Origin: Clostridia bacterium
GTDB taxonomy: Bacteria; Bacillota; Clostridia; Lachnospirales; Lachnospiraceae
DNA length: 64,000 nt
Reading direction: 5' to 3'
Assembly (NCBI GenBank): GCA_910575245.1
Contig: CAJTEN010000005.1
Location: forward strand, 62,001-126,000
Both the position numbers and the translations under genes were made by a program. The notes beneath the pieces were generated by a model that worked only from the letters and a program-made list of their open reading frames with translations, was not told where the DNA came from and did not search any database. Below are positions 1 through 8,179 of the stretch, one piece after another; position 1 is the first letter of the stretch, and each line of letters opens with the position of its first letter.

Positions 1-978
1 GGTTTCCGTGATATTGGTTGTAAACAGGTAGGAGCAAAGCAGGGCAACGAGAAGCGTGACTATGGCAACGCCGATAAAAAGTGCAAGAGTATGTCTCTTG
101 TCAAGGAGCAGCACATCGTAGGGTGTCACGGCTGTAATATGCCAGTCTGTATCTGCGCAGGGAATGCTCTTAACATAGAAACGTTTTGCGGAGGAGAGAT
201 GCGTGATACCCTCATTCCGAAGAAAGGAAAAAAGCGCATCCCGCTCCAACCGGGAAAGCTCATCGTTTTCTTCGGGGCTGCTGTCATAGAGAATTTCGTT
301 TTCACGCCAGATGATGATCCGGGCGCTGTCAGAGCCTTCCACGGGGGCCAGTAAATCCTCGAACACTTTCTTGTCAATGCCGATCAGCAGAATGCCGATG
401 GGGTGAAGCTGGTTCAAACTGCGGATCAGTTTGGTATAAATCAGAATATTGTCCGTGAAATACTCGGTAGTCTCACCGGGGAACCAGGTGCCGCGCCCAT
501 AGGCTGCAAGCGTCTCCTGCATCCAGAGTTCCTTGCCCAGATCGGCAGGATTCCTGTCGATGCGATAGACAAGACTTTTATATTTAGCGAGAGAGTACGT
601 ATCATTTGCCAACAGGATAGTACCGATGTATTGTTTATTGTTGGTCAGATTGATCAACAGATCCTCCACTTCCGATTCCCGGGAGAGAATTTGCTGGTGG
701 TAATCCGCATCGGCCGGATCGGCAGAGAGCACAGCCTGTACACTTTCGGAGGTCATGATAATATTACCTGTATCGCTGACGTCGTTGATAGTATACTGGA
801 CGTTTTTTTCGATGAGGGACAAGACGTTTTCTGTCATCTGAAAAAGCTTGCTGTCCACCGCACTGCTGTAATTTCTGTAAGAGAAAAAAACAAAAAAGCC
901 CAGTGGCAGCAAGAATGTCAGCGTGGAAAGCAGCATAAACTTCTGAGCCATGCTCAATGATTGAAACCTCTTATGCAT
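1..978 (-). CDS. Sensor histidine kinase, N-terminal part (partial at window edge)
   Basis: Reading the minus strand from an ATG at 978 gives 326 open codons running off the window. The visible part has a basic N-terminus, a first membrane helix (about residues 15-35), an extracytoplasmic region of about 260 residues resembling a double-cache sensor, and a second helix (about 300-320). The HAMP, HisKA and ATPase parts would lie beyond the window. An AGGAGGT ribosome site lies just upstream (reverse of 983-990). In Firmicutes, YesM-type kinases with this layout sense extracellular sugars and sit beside CUT1 sugar transporters, as here. The kinase assignment is inferred from architecture and context, because the catalytic half is not visible. 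Confidence 0.7.
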   Translation of the reverse strand, partial: MHKRFQSLSMAQKFMLLSTLTFLLPLGFFVFFSYRNYSSAVDSKLFQMTENVLSLIEKNVQYTINDVSDTGNIIMTSESVQAVLSADPADADYHQQILSRESEVEDLLINLTNNKQYIGTILLANDTYSLAKYKSLVYRIDRNPADLGKELWMQETLAAYGRGTWFPGETTEYFTDNILIYTKLIRSLNQLHPIGILLIGIDKKVFEDLLAPVEGSDSARIIIWRENEILYDSSPEENDELSRLERDALFSFLRNEGITHLSSAKRFYVKSIPCADTDWHITAVTPYDVLLLDKRHTLALFIGVAIVTLLVALLCSYLFTTNITET

Positions 979-1008
979 CCGGTACCTCCTGAAAGCACGT
1001 GACGGGAT

Positions 1009-1836
1009 TCACTCTTTGACGGCGCCGGCAGTCATTCCGGAAATGATTCCCTTATTTAACAGAAAATATACAAGCAGAACTGGCAGCAGGAAAATGGAGA
1101 TCGCTGAAAAAGTCGCACCCCAGTCCACCATGCCCTTGGCGCCAATATAATCAAACAGACCGATCGGTATGGTCTTGAGTTCGGCGGCGCTGATAAACGT
1201 ATTGGCGAATATAAATTCGTTCCAGATAAAAATAGTATTCATCGTCACGACCGTAATGATACAGTTTTTGGACATGGGCAGAATCATACTGGCGAAGATA
1301 CGCCAGACGGAGGCTCCGTCGATTGCCGCTGCTTCCATTATAGTATCGGGAATGAATTTGTAAAAGGTTATGAAGAGATAAATGGAAAGCGGCAGGTTAA
1401 AACCGACCTGTGGGAGGATAAGAGCCCAACAGGTATTGAGCAGGTGTGTATTCCGGTAGATCTGAAACAGAGGAATCAGAGTGACATGGATCGGTATGGT
1501 AATGCCCAGCAGGAAAAAGGAGAGCAGCCATTTGTTTGCAGCAAAACGCATTTTTCCGATAGCGAAAGCGGCTGTGGAGGCAAAAAGGATAAGCGCTGCA
1601 ACGGTAACGAGCAGAACGATCAGGCTGTTTTTAAAATACAAAGCCAGATTGGATGTGGTAACCGCCCGGATATAGTTATCAATACAGAAAGAAGAGGGCA
1701 GGGCGAAAGTGCTTTTTGAGCGAACCTCGTCAGCGGTTTTCAGGCTTGTCATAAAAATCCAGAAGATAGGGTATATCTGAATCAGCAGGATTGCAATCAT
1801 CAGTATGTATAAAAAAGTATGTTTCAGTTTTCTCAT
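1009..1836 (-). CDS. Sugar ABC transporter permease, MalG type
   Basis: 275 residues with about six predicted membrane helices and the EAA loop (EAAAIDGASVWRIF) through which CUT1 permeases contact the ATPase. The C-terminus ends in the GIISGMTAGAVKE pattern usual for MalG-type subunits. It follows the MalF-type permease gene with a 5-bp gap, so the two form a unit. Its partners are probably the binding lipoprotein at 3152 and an ATPase encoded elsewhere (MsmK/UgpC type), since none lies in this locus. Substrate is inferred as a fructan or fructo-oligosaccharide from the neighbouring GH32 gene. Confidence 0.9.
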   Translation of the reverse strand: MRKLKHTFLYILMIAILLIQIYPIFWIFMTSLKTADEVRSKSTFALPSSFCIDNYIRAVTTSNLALYFKNSLIVLLVTVAALILFASTAAFAIGKMRFAANKWLLSFFLLGITIPIHVTLIPLFQIYRNTHLLNTCWALILPQVGFNLPLSIYLFITFYKFIPDTIMEAAAIDGASVWRIFASMILPMSKNCIITVVTMNTIFIWNEFIFANTFISAAELKTIPIGLFDYIGAKGMVDWGATFSAISIFLLPVLLVYFLLNKGIISGMTAGAVKE

Positions 1837-1841
1837 GTAAG

Positions 1842-2726
1842 TTACTCCTTTCCATCAGAACGATTAAAAATCCTTTGCAGAATGAGCACTGCCAGGATGC
1901 TTTCGAGTGCAATAAAGACGGCGATGGCACTTCCGTAGCCATATCTGGCACTGGAGAATGCAGTCTTGTACATATAGGTAGTTACCAGTTCCGAAGCGCT
2001 GCCAGGACCGCCGTTAGTGGTGACGAAGGGGATGTCGAAGGCCTTCAGCAGACCGTTGACTGCCATGATGACGGCGACCACCATGACATCCTTAATATAC
2101 GGCAGTTTGATATATCGGAAAAGGCGGATACCTGAGGCGCCGTCCATGCGGGCGGATTCGATGACGTCGGCAGGGATCGCCATGAGTCCTGAATAGATAA
2201 TTACCAGGTACAGGCCCATATTCTTATAGCATTCGATCAGGGCTACACTGGTCAGCGCGGTCTGTGCAGTACCCAGCCATGGCGTGACGAAACCGCCCAG
2301 GCCGACTTTCTGAAGAATGACGTTGAATACGCCCGGCGGTTCGGTGGCGTAAAATTTCTGAAATGCCTGTGAGACGGCGACGCTGGATAGGATCGTGGGA
2401 GCAAAATAAACGGTTTTGAAGAAATTGCATCCCCAGGTTATTTTCGTCAGGAGCAGCGCCAGAAGCAGTGCGATACCTACCTGTCCCGCCAGATTGATGA
2501 TCAGGTATAGGAGGTTGTTCCATAAGGCATTTCTGAAGTAGAGATCAGAGAAGAGCTTCTGATAATTGGATAATCCCGTAAAGCGCATCGGCGTCACACC
2601 GTCCCAGTCGAAGAAGCCCAGCCAGGCGGAGCGAATAATAGGGAAAATAACGGTAAAAATGAAGATGGTCAGGGATGGCAGCAGGAACAGCAGCCATGCC
2701 TTGCGGTTTTTTAATGTACTTTTCAT
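1842..2726 (-). CDS. Sugar ABC transporter permease, MalF type
   Basis: 294 residues, six membrane helices, with the EAA-loop motif ESARMDGASGIRLF near residue 190. First gene of the minus-strand permease pair. It diverges from the binding-protein gene at 3152 across a 425-bp intergenic region. Such splitting of permeases from their binding protein is unusual, because CUT1 systems are normally one transcript in the order binding protein, permease, permease. Family is clear; the substrate is inferred only from the locus. Confidence 0.9.
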   Translation of the reverse strand: MKSTLKNRKAWLLFLLPSLTIFIFTVIFPIIRSAWLGFFDWDGVTPMRFTGLSNYQKLFSDLYFRNALWNNLLYLIINLAGQVGIALLLALLLTKITWGCNFFKTVYFAPTILSSVAVSQAFQKFYATEPPGVFNVILQKVGLGGFVTPWLGTAQTALTSVALIECYKNMGLYLVIIYSGLMAIPADVIESARMDGASGIRLFRYIKLPYIKDVMVVAVIMAVNGLLKAFDIPFVTTNGGPGSASELVTTYMYKTAFSSARYGYGSAIAVFIALESILAVLILQRIFNRSDGKE

Positions 2727-2787
2727 AGATGATTCCTTTCTGCAATGTTTGTAAATACTTTGCCTTCAATAGAGGGCACTGCCCGGC

Positions 2788-2838
2788 CTCGCACTCTTCT
2801 GCGGGTGAAATCGCTCTTTACCCGCAGAAGAGTGCGAG
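2788..2838. repeat. Perfect 19-bp inverted repeat
   Basis: Arms 2788-2806 and 2820-2838 are exact reverse complements (core GCACTCTTCTGCGGGT) around a 13-nt loop. There is no T-run on either side, so it is a poor terminator. It sits about 60 bp upstream of the minus-strand permease start, in the leader of that transcript or beside its promoter. It could be an operator, an mRNA-stabilising leader hairpin or a block to divergent transcription. Confidence 0.85.
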
Positions 2839-2989
2839 TATAGGAAGCAGTATCCTGTATTTGTATTATAAGGAACCGTGCGGATGGGAACTATTTTAAA
2901 ATCTTTGGATTCTTTGGGTTATTTTTGGGTGCGTGGACTGTCGTGTAATTTTATCTAAAGATATTTTCATTTTTCTAAGAATACTCACG

Positions 2990-3018
2990 TTTACTTCTAA
3001 AAAGATAAAAATTATACT
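2990..3018 (+). promoter_or_regulatory. Candidate sigma-A promoter for binding protein/GH32 operon
   Basis: TTTACT (2990-2995), 17 bp, then TATACT (3013-3018), in an AT-rich stretch 134 bp upstream of the lipoprotein start. The -10 is good and the -35 is weak, consistent with an activated promoter. Confidence 0.45.
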
Positions 3019-3151
3019 GAGATCAGAGTCGGAAAGGATTTAACGGAGGCCTCGTATTTTCGACACTGTACCATACAGCAGCAGTTCAGACGGGTACGTA
3101 CGTCTGTTGCGCGAACGTATCGGAGAGTAAACAAATACAGGAGGAAAAGGA

Positions 3152-4564
3152 ATGAAGAAGGCAGGTATAAAAGGAAAGTTTCTGATCGCGGCCGCAGTGG
3201 CAATGATGCTGACCGGTTGTGGACAAACGTCGGAGAGCACCGGAGAGAGTACACAGGAAGATACGCAGCCTGTAAACGTGCAGGAGGAAACAGCCGGGGA
3301 GAGCGAAGCAGATGTGGAGGAAGGGGAGGGGCAGACAGCGGATGCCGATACTCCCGGGAAAAAGATGACTTATATCACATGCATTACTCCGCAGCAATCC
3401 GGTTACATCAGTATGGAGAATATTGTAAAGATGTATCAGGAACAGGTAAATCCGAATTTCTCTATGGATATTCAGTATATAGCGGACAAGCCGGCTTATT
3501 TGCAGAAGATCAAAACGCTGGTTGCCAGTAACGAGACGCCGGATATGTTCAATCTGGATACGGATCCCTATGCCATCAAGCTGCTGGATCAGGGAATCGT
3601 AGTGGATCTGAATGAAACCATGGATAAATACGGGCTGAAGGATGTATTCCTGCCTGCACCGCTGGGCTGGGGAACAGCAAAAGACGGCAGGCAGATTGCG
3701 ATGCCCATAGACTTCTCCATTGAAGTATTCTGGTATAACAAGAAGATGTTTGAGGAGGCGGACGTTACGATTCCGACGACACATGCGGAGTTTCTCGATG
3801 CCTGTGAGAAGCTGAAAAATGCGGGATTTACGCCAATCTCGGTGTCCGGAAAGGATAACTGGCAGATTCTCAGATATCTGTTAATGGTCACTTATCGGTA
3901 TGGTGAGAATGATTTCCTGTATGACCTGGCACAAGGCAAACAGAAAATGGACAGTGAGATCGGCAGGGAAGCTGCTGCTTTTGTACAGGAACTGGGTACG
4001 AAATATTTTCAGTCCGGTTTTGCCAGTACAGATTATACGGGTGCGTCCAATTACTTTACAGGCGGGAACGCGGCAATGCATTATATCGGAACATGGGATC
4101 TGCCGTTTATGCAGGATGACCAGCTTAGCGATGATATGAAAGGCAATATCGGTTATTTCCTGCTTCCCACAGTGGATGAGGGAGAACCGGTGGGGAAATC
4201 CAATTTCATTTCCAACAGCACAATGCCGATTGCTTTCGGTGCGGACAAGTTTGATGCGGAGACGGAGCGGTTCATAGAATTTTATGCAAATCATATCAGC
4301 GAAGCTACAAACGGTCTGGCGTTCTCACCGGCTGTAAACGGAACACTGCCCAACGAGACAGAACTGACAAAAGCTATCTATGAAGACATGCAGAATTCCA
4401 CGGGATCTATTAAGCTGTTTGACATTGAACTGGATCCGGCCACCAATGAGCTGATCGGTAAGGAAGTGGTTTCTCTGGCGCTTGGGGATATTACGGTAGA
4501 AGAATTCTGCAGCAGAGTGGATGCTTCTGTTGCGGAAAATGCGGCGGCTTATTTCGCAGAGTAG
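3152..4564 (+). CDS. Extracellular sugar-binding lipoprotein (CUT1)
   Basis: 470 residues. Signal peptide followed by the lipobox LTGCG (Cys about 24), then an acidic Ser/Glu/Thr-rich linker to about residue 70 and a type-1 extracellular solute-binding fold. ATG preceded by AGGAGGAAAAGG. It should capture oligosaccharide at the cell surface for the permeases encoded divergently at 1009-2726. A hairpin without a T-run (4613-4640) separates it from the GH32 gene, a layout that often lets the binding protein be made in excess. Substrate inferred as fructan from the next gene. Confidence 0.9.
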   Translation: MKKAGIKGKFLIAAAVAMMLTGCGQTSESTGESTQEDTQPVNVQEETAGESEADVEEGEGQTADADTPGKKMTYITCITPQQSGYISMENIVKMYQEQVNPNFSMDIQYIADKPAYLQKIKTLVASNETPDMFNLDTDPYAIKLLDQGIVVDLNETMDKYGLKDVFLPAPLGWGTAKDGRQIAMPIDFSIEVFWYNKKMFEEADVTIPTTHAEFLDACEKLKNAGFTPISVSGKDNWQILRYLLMVTYRYGENDFLYDLAQGKQKMDSEIGREAAAFVQELGTKYFQSGFASTDYTGASNYFTGGNAAMHYIGTWDLPFMQDDQLSDDMKGNIGYFLLPTVDEGEPVGKSNFISNSTMPIAFGADKFDAETERFIEFYANHISEATNGLAFSPAVNGTLPNETELTKAIYEDMQNSTGSIKLFDIELDPATNELIGKEVVSLALGDITVEEFCSRVDASVAENAAAYFAE

Positions 4565-4612
4565 AAAAGCGTTTGCGCCGGGGAAGACATGGAGAAGTAA
4601 GTACGTATGATG

Positions 4613-4640
4613 ATATGGCCGGCCTGTGGGTCGGCCATAT
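4613..4640 (+). other. Intra-operon hairpin after binding-protein gene
   Basis: Arms 4613-4621 and 4632-4640 (ATATGGCCG / CGGCCATAT) with a 10-nt loop and no T-run. Likely an mRNA 3' stabiliser or partial attenuator between the binding protein and GH32 gene. Confidence 0.55.
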
Positions 4641-4736
4641 GCATAAGAGCTATGATGCATCGCTGGCATCGAGTCAGGACGAATGCATCAGACAGGATGT
4701 GACATTAACTGTAAGCAGGAACAAGGAGTAAACAGT

Positions 4737-6227
4737 ATGGATAAAGCAATTGAGGGAAAAAGAATATTTTACAGGCCGGAGGAAGCATGGTTCGGGGATG
4801 CGATACCGTTTTTTGAAGACGGAATCTTCTACATATACTATCTGTACGACAGGAGGAAAACACCGGTTACGGCAGATCATACCTCCTGGCATCTGGTCAG
4901 TACGAAGGATTTGCTGCATTGGAAGGAAGAGGGAGAAGCGCTTCCTGCAGGCGGTGCAGGTGACTGTGACCATGCCTGCTACACGGGTTCCGTCATACGG
5001 GGGAAAGACGGATACTGGCATATGTTTTATACCGGGCAGAATCCGGTTAATCCGGAGTACGGACATGAGGGGAAAGCGCTGCAGTATATTCTCCATGCAG
5101 TCAGCCAGGATCTGAAGAACTGGGAAAAGCATTATGAAACAGCTTTTACGGCGCCGGAGGGACAGTTCGAACCGCATGACTGGAGAGACCCTTTTGTCTT
5201 CTGCCAGGAGGAAACAGGGGAATATTATATGCTGCTGGCTGCCCGGCTGAAGGGGAAGAGCCTGCGAAGGAGCGGCTGTGTGGCGGTATGCCGTTCTGAG
5301 GATTTATGGAATTGGGAAGAGGCGGAAGTGTTTTTTGCACCGGAAATGTACTATACGCATGAATGTCCTGATCTGTTTCGGGAAGGAAACTGGTGGTATC
5401 TTCTGTATTCTACTTTTACGACTCGTTTCGTGACACATTACAGGAAGAGCAGAAGCCTGCAGGGACCGTGGGAGATGCCGCAGGATGACTCTCTGGATGC
5501 CAGAGGATTGTATGCCGTTAAGACAGCTTCTGACGGAAACAGGCGGTACGGGTTCGGTTGGATTCCGACGTGGCATGAGAACGACGATCTTTCCTGGCTG
5601 GAGTGGGGAGGCACGCTGGCAGTTCATGAAATTTATTGTCTGGATAACGGCGATCTGGCGGTAAAACTGCCTGATACAATAGAGAAGGCTTTCGGAGAAC
5701 GGAAAGAACATGATCACACAGAGACAGATACAGGAGAGAAGGCCACGGAGTGCGGGAGCGGAGAATTGTCCCTGAAATCGAATAACACAGAACGGATGTT
5801 TATGGGAGAAGCGCCGGTTCAGGGATTACTGGAGGCGGAATTTGTGTGGTCAGGAGAAAATGCTCCGGCAGAATTTGGAATCGGTCTTCATATGGAACAG
5901 GGTTCGGATGAGGGATACTTCTTTCGGTTTGAGTCCGGATACTGCCGGTTTGTATTTGACAGATGGCCCCGGGGAGACGTCGGCGGTGAACAACACAGGA
6001 TGGGAGGAGATATTCCCTTTGTGCCGGCATTCGAACGTCCTTTTGAACCTAAGACTGGCAGGGTTTCGGTGAAACTTCTGTTGGAGGATGACATTGCCGT
6101 TATCTATGTGAATGACCGGACTGCAATGTCTGTAAGAATGTGCCGGACTACAGCGGTGTGGAGCCTTTTTGCGACAGGAGGGGCTGTGACGGTACGGAAT
6201 TTTGGATGGAGGCTGCTGCAGGAGTAA
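4737..6227 (+). CDS. Glycoside hydrolase family 32 (fructan/sucrose hydrolase)
   Basis: 496 residues from the ATG at 4737, chosen because AAGGAG (4723-4728) sits 8 nt upstream; an ATG at 4683 has no such site. GH32 signatures are the RDP motif in DWRDPF (about residue 148), which binds fructose, and YTHECPDLF (about 205), whose Glu is the acid/base. The N-terminal nucleophile block is divergent (GDAIPFFEDG rather than NDPNG). The C-terminal third resembles the GH32 beta-sandwich. No signal peptide, so it is cytoplasmic and acts on imported fructo-oligosaccharides. Exact substrate unresolved. Confidence 0.88.
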   Translation: MDKAIEGKRIFYRPEEAWFGDAIPFFEDGIFYIYYLYDRRKTPVTADHTSWHLVSTKDLLHWKEEGEALPAGGAGDCDHACYTGSVIRGKDGYWHMFYTGQNPVNPEYGHEGKALQYILHAVSQDLKNWEKHYETAFTAPEGQFEPHDWRDPFVFCQEETGEYYMLLAARLKGKSLRRSGCVAVCRSEDLWNWEEAEVFFAPEMYYTHECPDLFREGNWWYLLYSTFTTRFVTHYRKSRSLQGPWEMPQDDSLDARGLYAVKTASDGNRRYGFGWIPTWHENDDLSWLEWGGTLAVHEIYCLDNGDLAVKLPDTIEKAFGERKEHDHTETDTGEKATECGSGELSLKSNNTERMFMGEAPVQGLLEAEFVWSGENAPAEFGIGLHMEQGSDEGYFFRFESGYCRFVFDRWPRGDVGGEQHRMGGDIPFVPAFERPFEPKTGRVSVKLLLEDDIAVIYVNDRTAMSVRMCRTTAVWSLFATGGAVTVRNFGWRLLQE

Positions 6228-6268
6228 GAGGATCATTGCTATCGGACTAAAATGTTCTTGGGTATGCG

Positions 6269-6985
6269 TTATTCTTCAAGCAATCTTTGCAGAATCTGCT
6301 TCCGGTTATCAATAAACATCTTCGTGATCTGATAGCTGTCCGTCTCTTCATAAGAACAGGGATGAAGCGGGCCGTCATCAAAAGTCAGTATTTCGGCGCT
6401 TGGAATACTCAGCAGGATCGGCGAGTGCGTCACGATGATAAACTGGGAGCCTTCCCTGACGCAGTTATAGATTTCCATCAGTAAGGTCAGCTGCCTCTGA
6501 GGGGACAGGGCGGCTTCCGGCTCATCGAAAATATATATGCCGTTTGGGTGCAGACGTTTCTGGGCGATGGCAAGGAAACTTTCTCCATGGGATTTCTCGT
6601 GATAACGTTCTGACGGGTGCCTTTCATCCGCATACGCTTCTTCCTGTGTGGCCACATTATAGAAGCTTTCCGCCCGCAGGAAGTATCCGTCCTGTGCCTT
6701 GCGGTATCCCTTCGATAAGCGGATGGCTTCGTGAAGCTCTGAATGGGAATTGTACGTGGAGAAATTGTAGTTCCGGGTGCCGCCTTCGGGATTAAAGCCG
6801 TATGCGACTGCGACCGCTTCTAAAAGAGTGGATTTTCCGCTTCCGTTTTCTCCGACGAAGAAGGTGACCGGCTGTGTGAATTCCAGGCTGTCCAGCCCGC
6901 TGATTGCCTTAATGTCTCTGAGGTAACTGTACTTGTCTATTTTGTTCCAGTCAATGGTGATCTGGCGGATAAATTGCTGGTTCAT
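6269..6985 (-). CDS. AAA/ABC-type ATPase, SMC/RecF-like fold
   Basis: 238 residues. Walker A GENGSGKST (about 46-54), an ABC-signature-like SHGESF, Walker B IYIFDEPEAALSP and the switch His in THSP. Lacks membrane segments and a substrate domain, so it is the stand-alone predicted ATPase type (COG3910-like) rather than a transporter subunit. Its start overlaps the end of the AraC gene by 35 bp, implying co-transcription and translational coupling. Biological role unknown; the overlap is the only functional clue. Confidence 0.85.
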   Translation of the reverse strand: MNQQFIRQITIDWNKIDKYSYLRDIKAISGLDSLEFTQPVTFFVGENGSGKSTLLEAVAVAYGFNPEGGTRNYNFSTYNSHSELHEAIRLSKGYRKAQDGYFLRAESFYNVATQEEAYADERHPSERYHEKSHGESFLAIAQKRLHPNGIYIFDEPEAALSPQRQLTLLMEIYNCVREGSQFIIVTHSPILLSIPSAEILTFDDGPLHPCSYEETDSYQITKMFIDNRKQILQRLLEE

Positions 6986-7877
6986 ATTCTATAGATCCCT
7001 TTCGTCTGGCATGTTCTCTGTATTCCTTCGGCGACATTCCATACTCCTTTTTAAAAGCACGGTAAAAGCTGGAATAGTCTTTGAAGCCGGACATCAAATA
7101 AGTCTTGCTGATCTCCTGGCGGCTCAATATGGAATCCCGGCACATCAGAAGCCTTTTCCTGGTAATATACTGATGGACAGAAAGACCGAAATTCTCTTTA
7201 AATACGTGGGCAATATGATATTTACTGATATAGAATTCCTGTGCCAGCCTGTCCAGTGTAAGATCCTGTGCCAGGTGGGTTTCAATATACTGAATCAGGT
7301 TCTGGCACAGGCTTTGTGTTTCATCCGGAGAGTTCGGATGTTCCTTTTCATACACGGTGCGGTTCAGATGCAGAAGCAGTTCCTGGACACAGAGAGAGAC
7401 TTTGGCAGTTTTGCCGAAATGTTCGGAGTGGAGTTCTTCAATCAGCTGGAAGATTCTGGACTGCAGGGCATTGAAGGAAATATTGTCATAATGAAAAATA
7501 TAGTGCCCGCGGGTTTGTGCAAGATCCGGCAGATATCCATAATCGGGCGACTCTCCGCCTAATCTCAGCACATAGGACTTGCTGATCCAGAGGACAAAGC
7601 GCCGGTAAGGGATGGCGGTATCATGGATGACGGCCAGATGAGGGATACCGGGTGGAAGCAGAACCATATCGCCGGGTTTCAGCGGATATTCGCCTTCGCC
7701 AATCTGGATAGACACGTTTCCTTCAAGAAAAAAATAGAATTCATAATAATCATGTGAATGAACCTTCACCCTGGAAAGCGTGCTGTCATTATGGGTATTG
7801 TTGTAATAATAGATTTCGAAATCCTGTGACAGCATATATTGACGGGTGCTGAAGGCAGTCTGTAATTTCTTTTTCAT
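6951..7877 (-). CDS. AraC-family transcriptional regulator with cupin sensor
   Basis: 308 residues from the ATG at 7877 (a TTG at 7895 is the alternative). N-terminal cupin (about 40-120, with HSHDYYEFYF and PPGIPH metal/ligand motifs) and a C-terminal double helix-turn-helix (about 205-300, ending in the GMSPKEYR signature). This layout binds a sugar or sugar acid and activates a nearby promoter. It diverges from uxuA, so hexuronate catabolism is the likely target. A 14-bp perfect palindrome at 7975-7988 between them is a candidate site. Confidence 0.9.
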   Translation of the reverse strand: MKKKLQTAFSTRQYMLSQDFEIYYYNNTHNDSTLSRVKVHSHDYYEFYFFLEGNVSIQIGEGEYPLKPGDMVLLPPGIPHLAVIHDTAIPYRRFVLWISKSYVLRLGGESPDYGYLPDLAQTRGHYIFHYDNISFNALQSRIFQLIEELHSEHFGKTAKVSLCVQELLLHLNRTVYEKEHPNSPDETQSLCQNLIQYIETHLAQDLTLDRLAQEFYISKYHIAHVFKENFGLSVHQYITRKRLLMCRDSILSRQEISKTYLMSGFKDYSSFYRAFKKEYGMSPKEYREHARRKGSIEYEPAIYPPDHH

Positions 7878-7924
7878 ATCAATCCGGCACTCCAACCGAG
7901 GTGGGTTATTTTAGTAAACGACAT

Positions 7925-7957
7925 GTAACAGTTCAGTCCGGCAGCTTCTGCAAGGCC
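7925..7957. repeat. Degenerate half copy of the GTAACAGTTCAG repeat
   Basis: Matches the left arm and beginning of the REP-like element at 40504-40576 (GTAACAGTTCAG), followed by diverged sequence. Lies in the AraC/uxuA intergenic region. Confidence 0.5.
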
Positions 7958-7974
7958 GAAAACGAAATTTCTAA

Positions 7975-7988
7975 TATCGTTAACGATA
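7975..7988. promoter_or_regulatory. Perfect 14-bp palindrome, candidate operator
   Basis: TATCGTTAACGATA is an exact palindrome centred in the 302-bp divergent region between the AraC regulator and uxuA, about 60-75 bp upstream of the predicted uxuA -35. AraC proteins more often use direct repeats, so the binding protein may be a different (LacI/GntR) regulator. Confidence 0.5.
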
Positions 7989-8049
7989 ACTACAATCTCA
8001 GTCTACTATGAAACCACAACTTTTGCAATATAAACAACAACTATGCCAA

Positions 8050-8079
8050 TTGGTTTATACCGGAGGATAAACATATAAT
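8050..8079 (+). promoter_or_regulatory. Candidate promoter for uxuA
   Basis: TTGGTT (8050-8055), 18 bp, TATAAT (8074-8079), about 100 bp upstream of the uxuA start. The -10 is consensus. Confidence 0.5.
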
Positions 8080-8179
8080 GTATTTATGGCAACGAACAGC
8101 GCTTCCCGGGAGTAAAGTGGAGGCAGCTCCGGATGGCTTGAATGGTAATATGGATGTGACTCGCAAGGAGGAAGAAACT

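Larger units (their letters stand above)
2727..3151. other. Divergent intergenic region between permeases and binding protein
   Basis: This 425-bp gene-free region must hold the promoters for both the minus-strand permease/kinase genes and the plus-strand binding protein/GH32 genes. It contains a perfect 19-bp inverted repeat (2788-2838), an AT-rich stretch from about 2890 to 3020 and a plausible plus-strand promoter at 2990-3018. Nothing protein-coding is convincing here. Confidence 0.7.
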
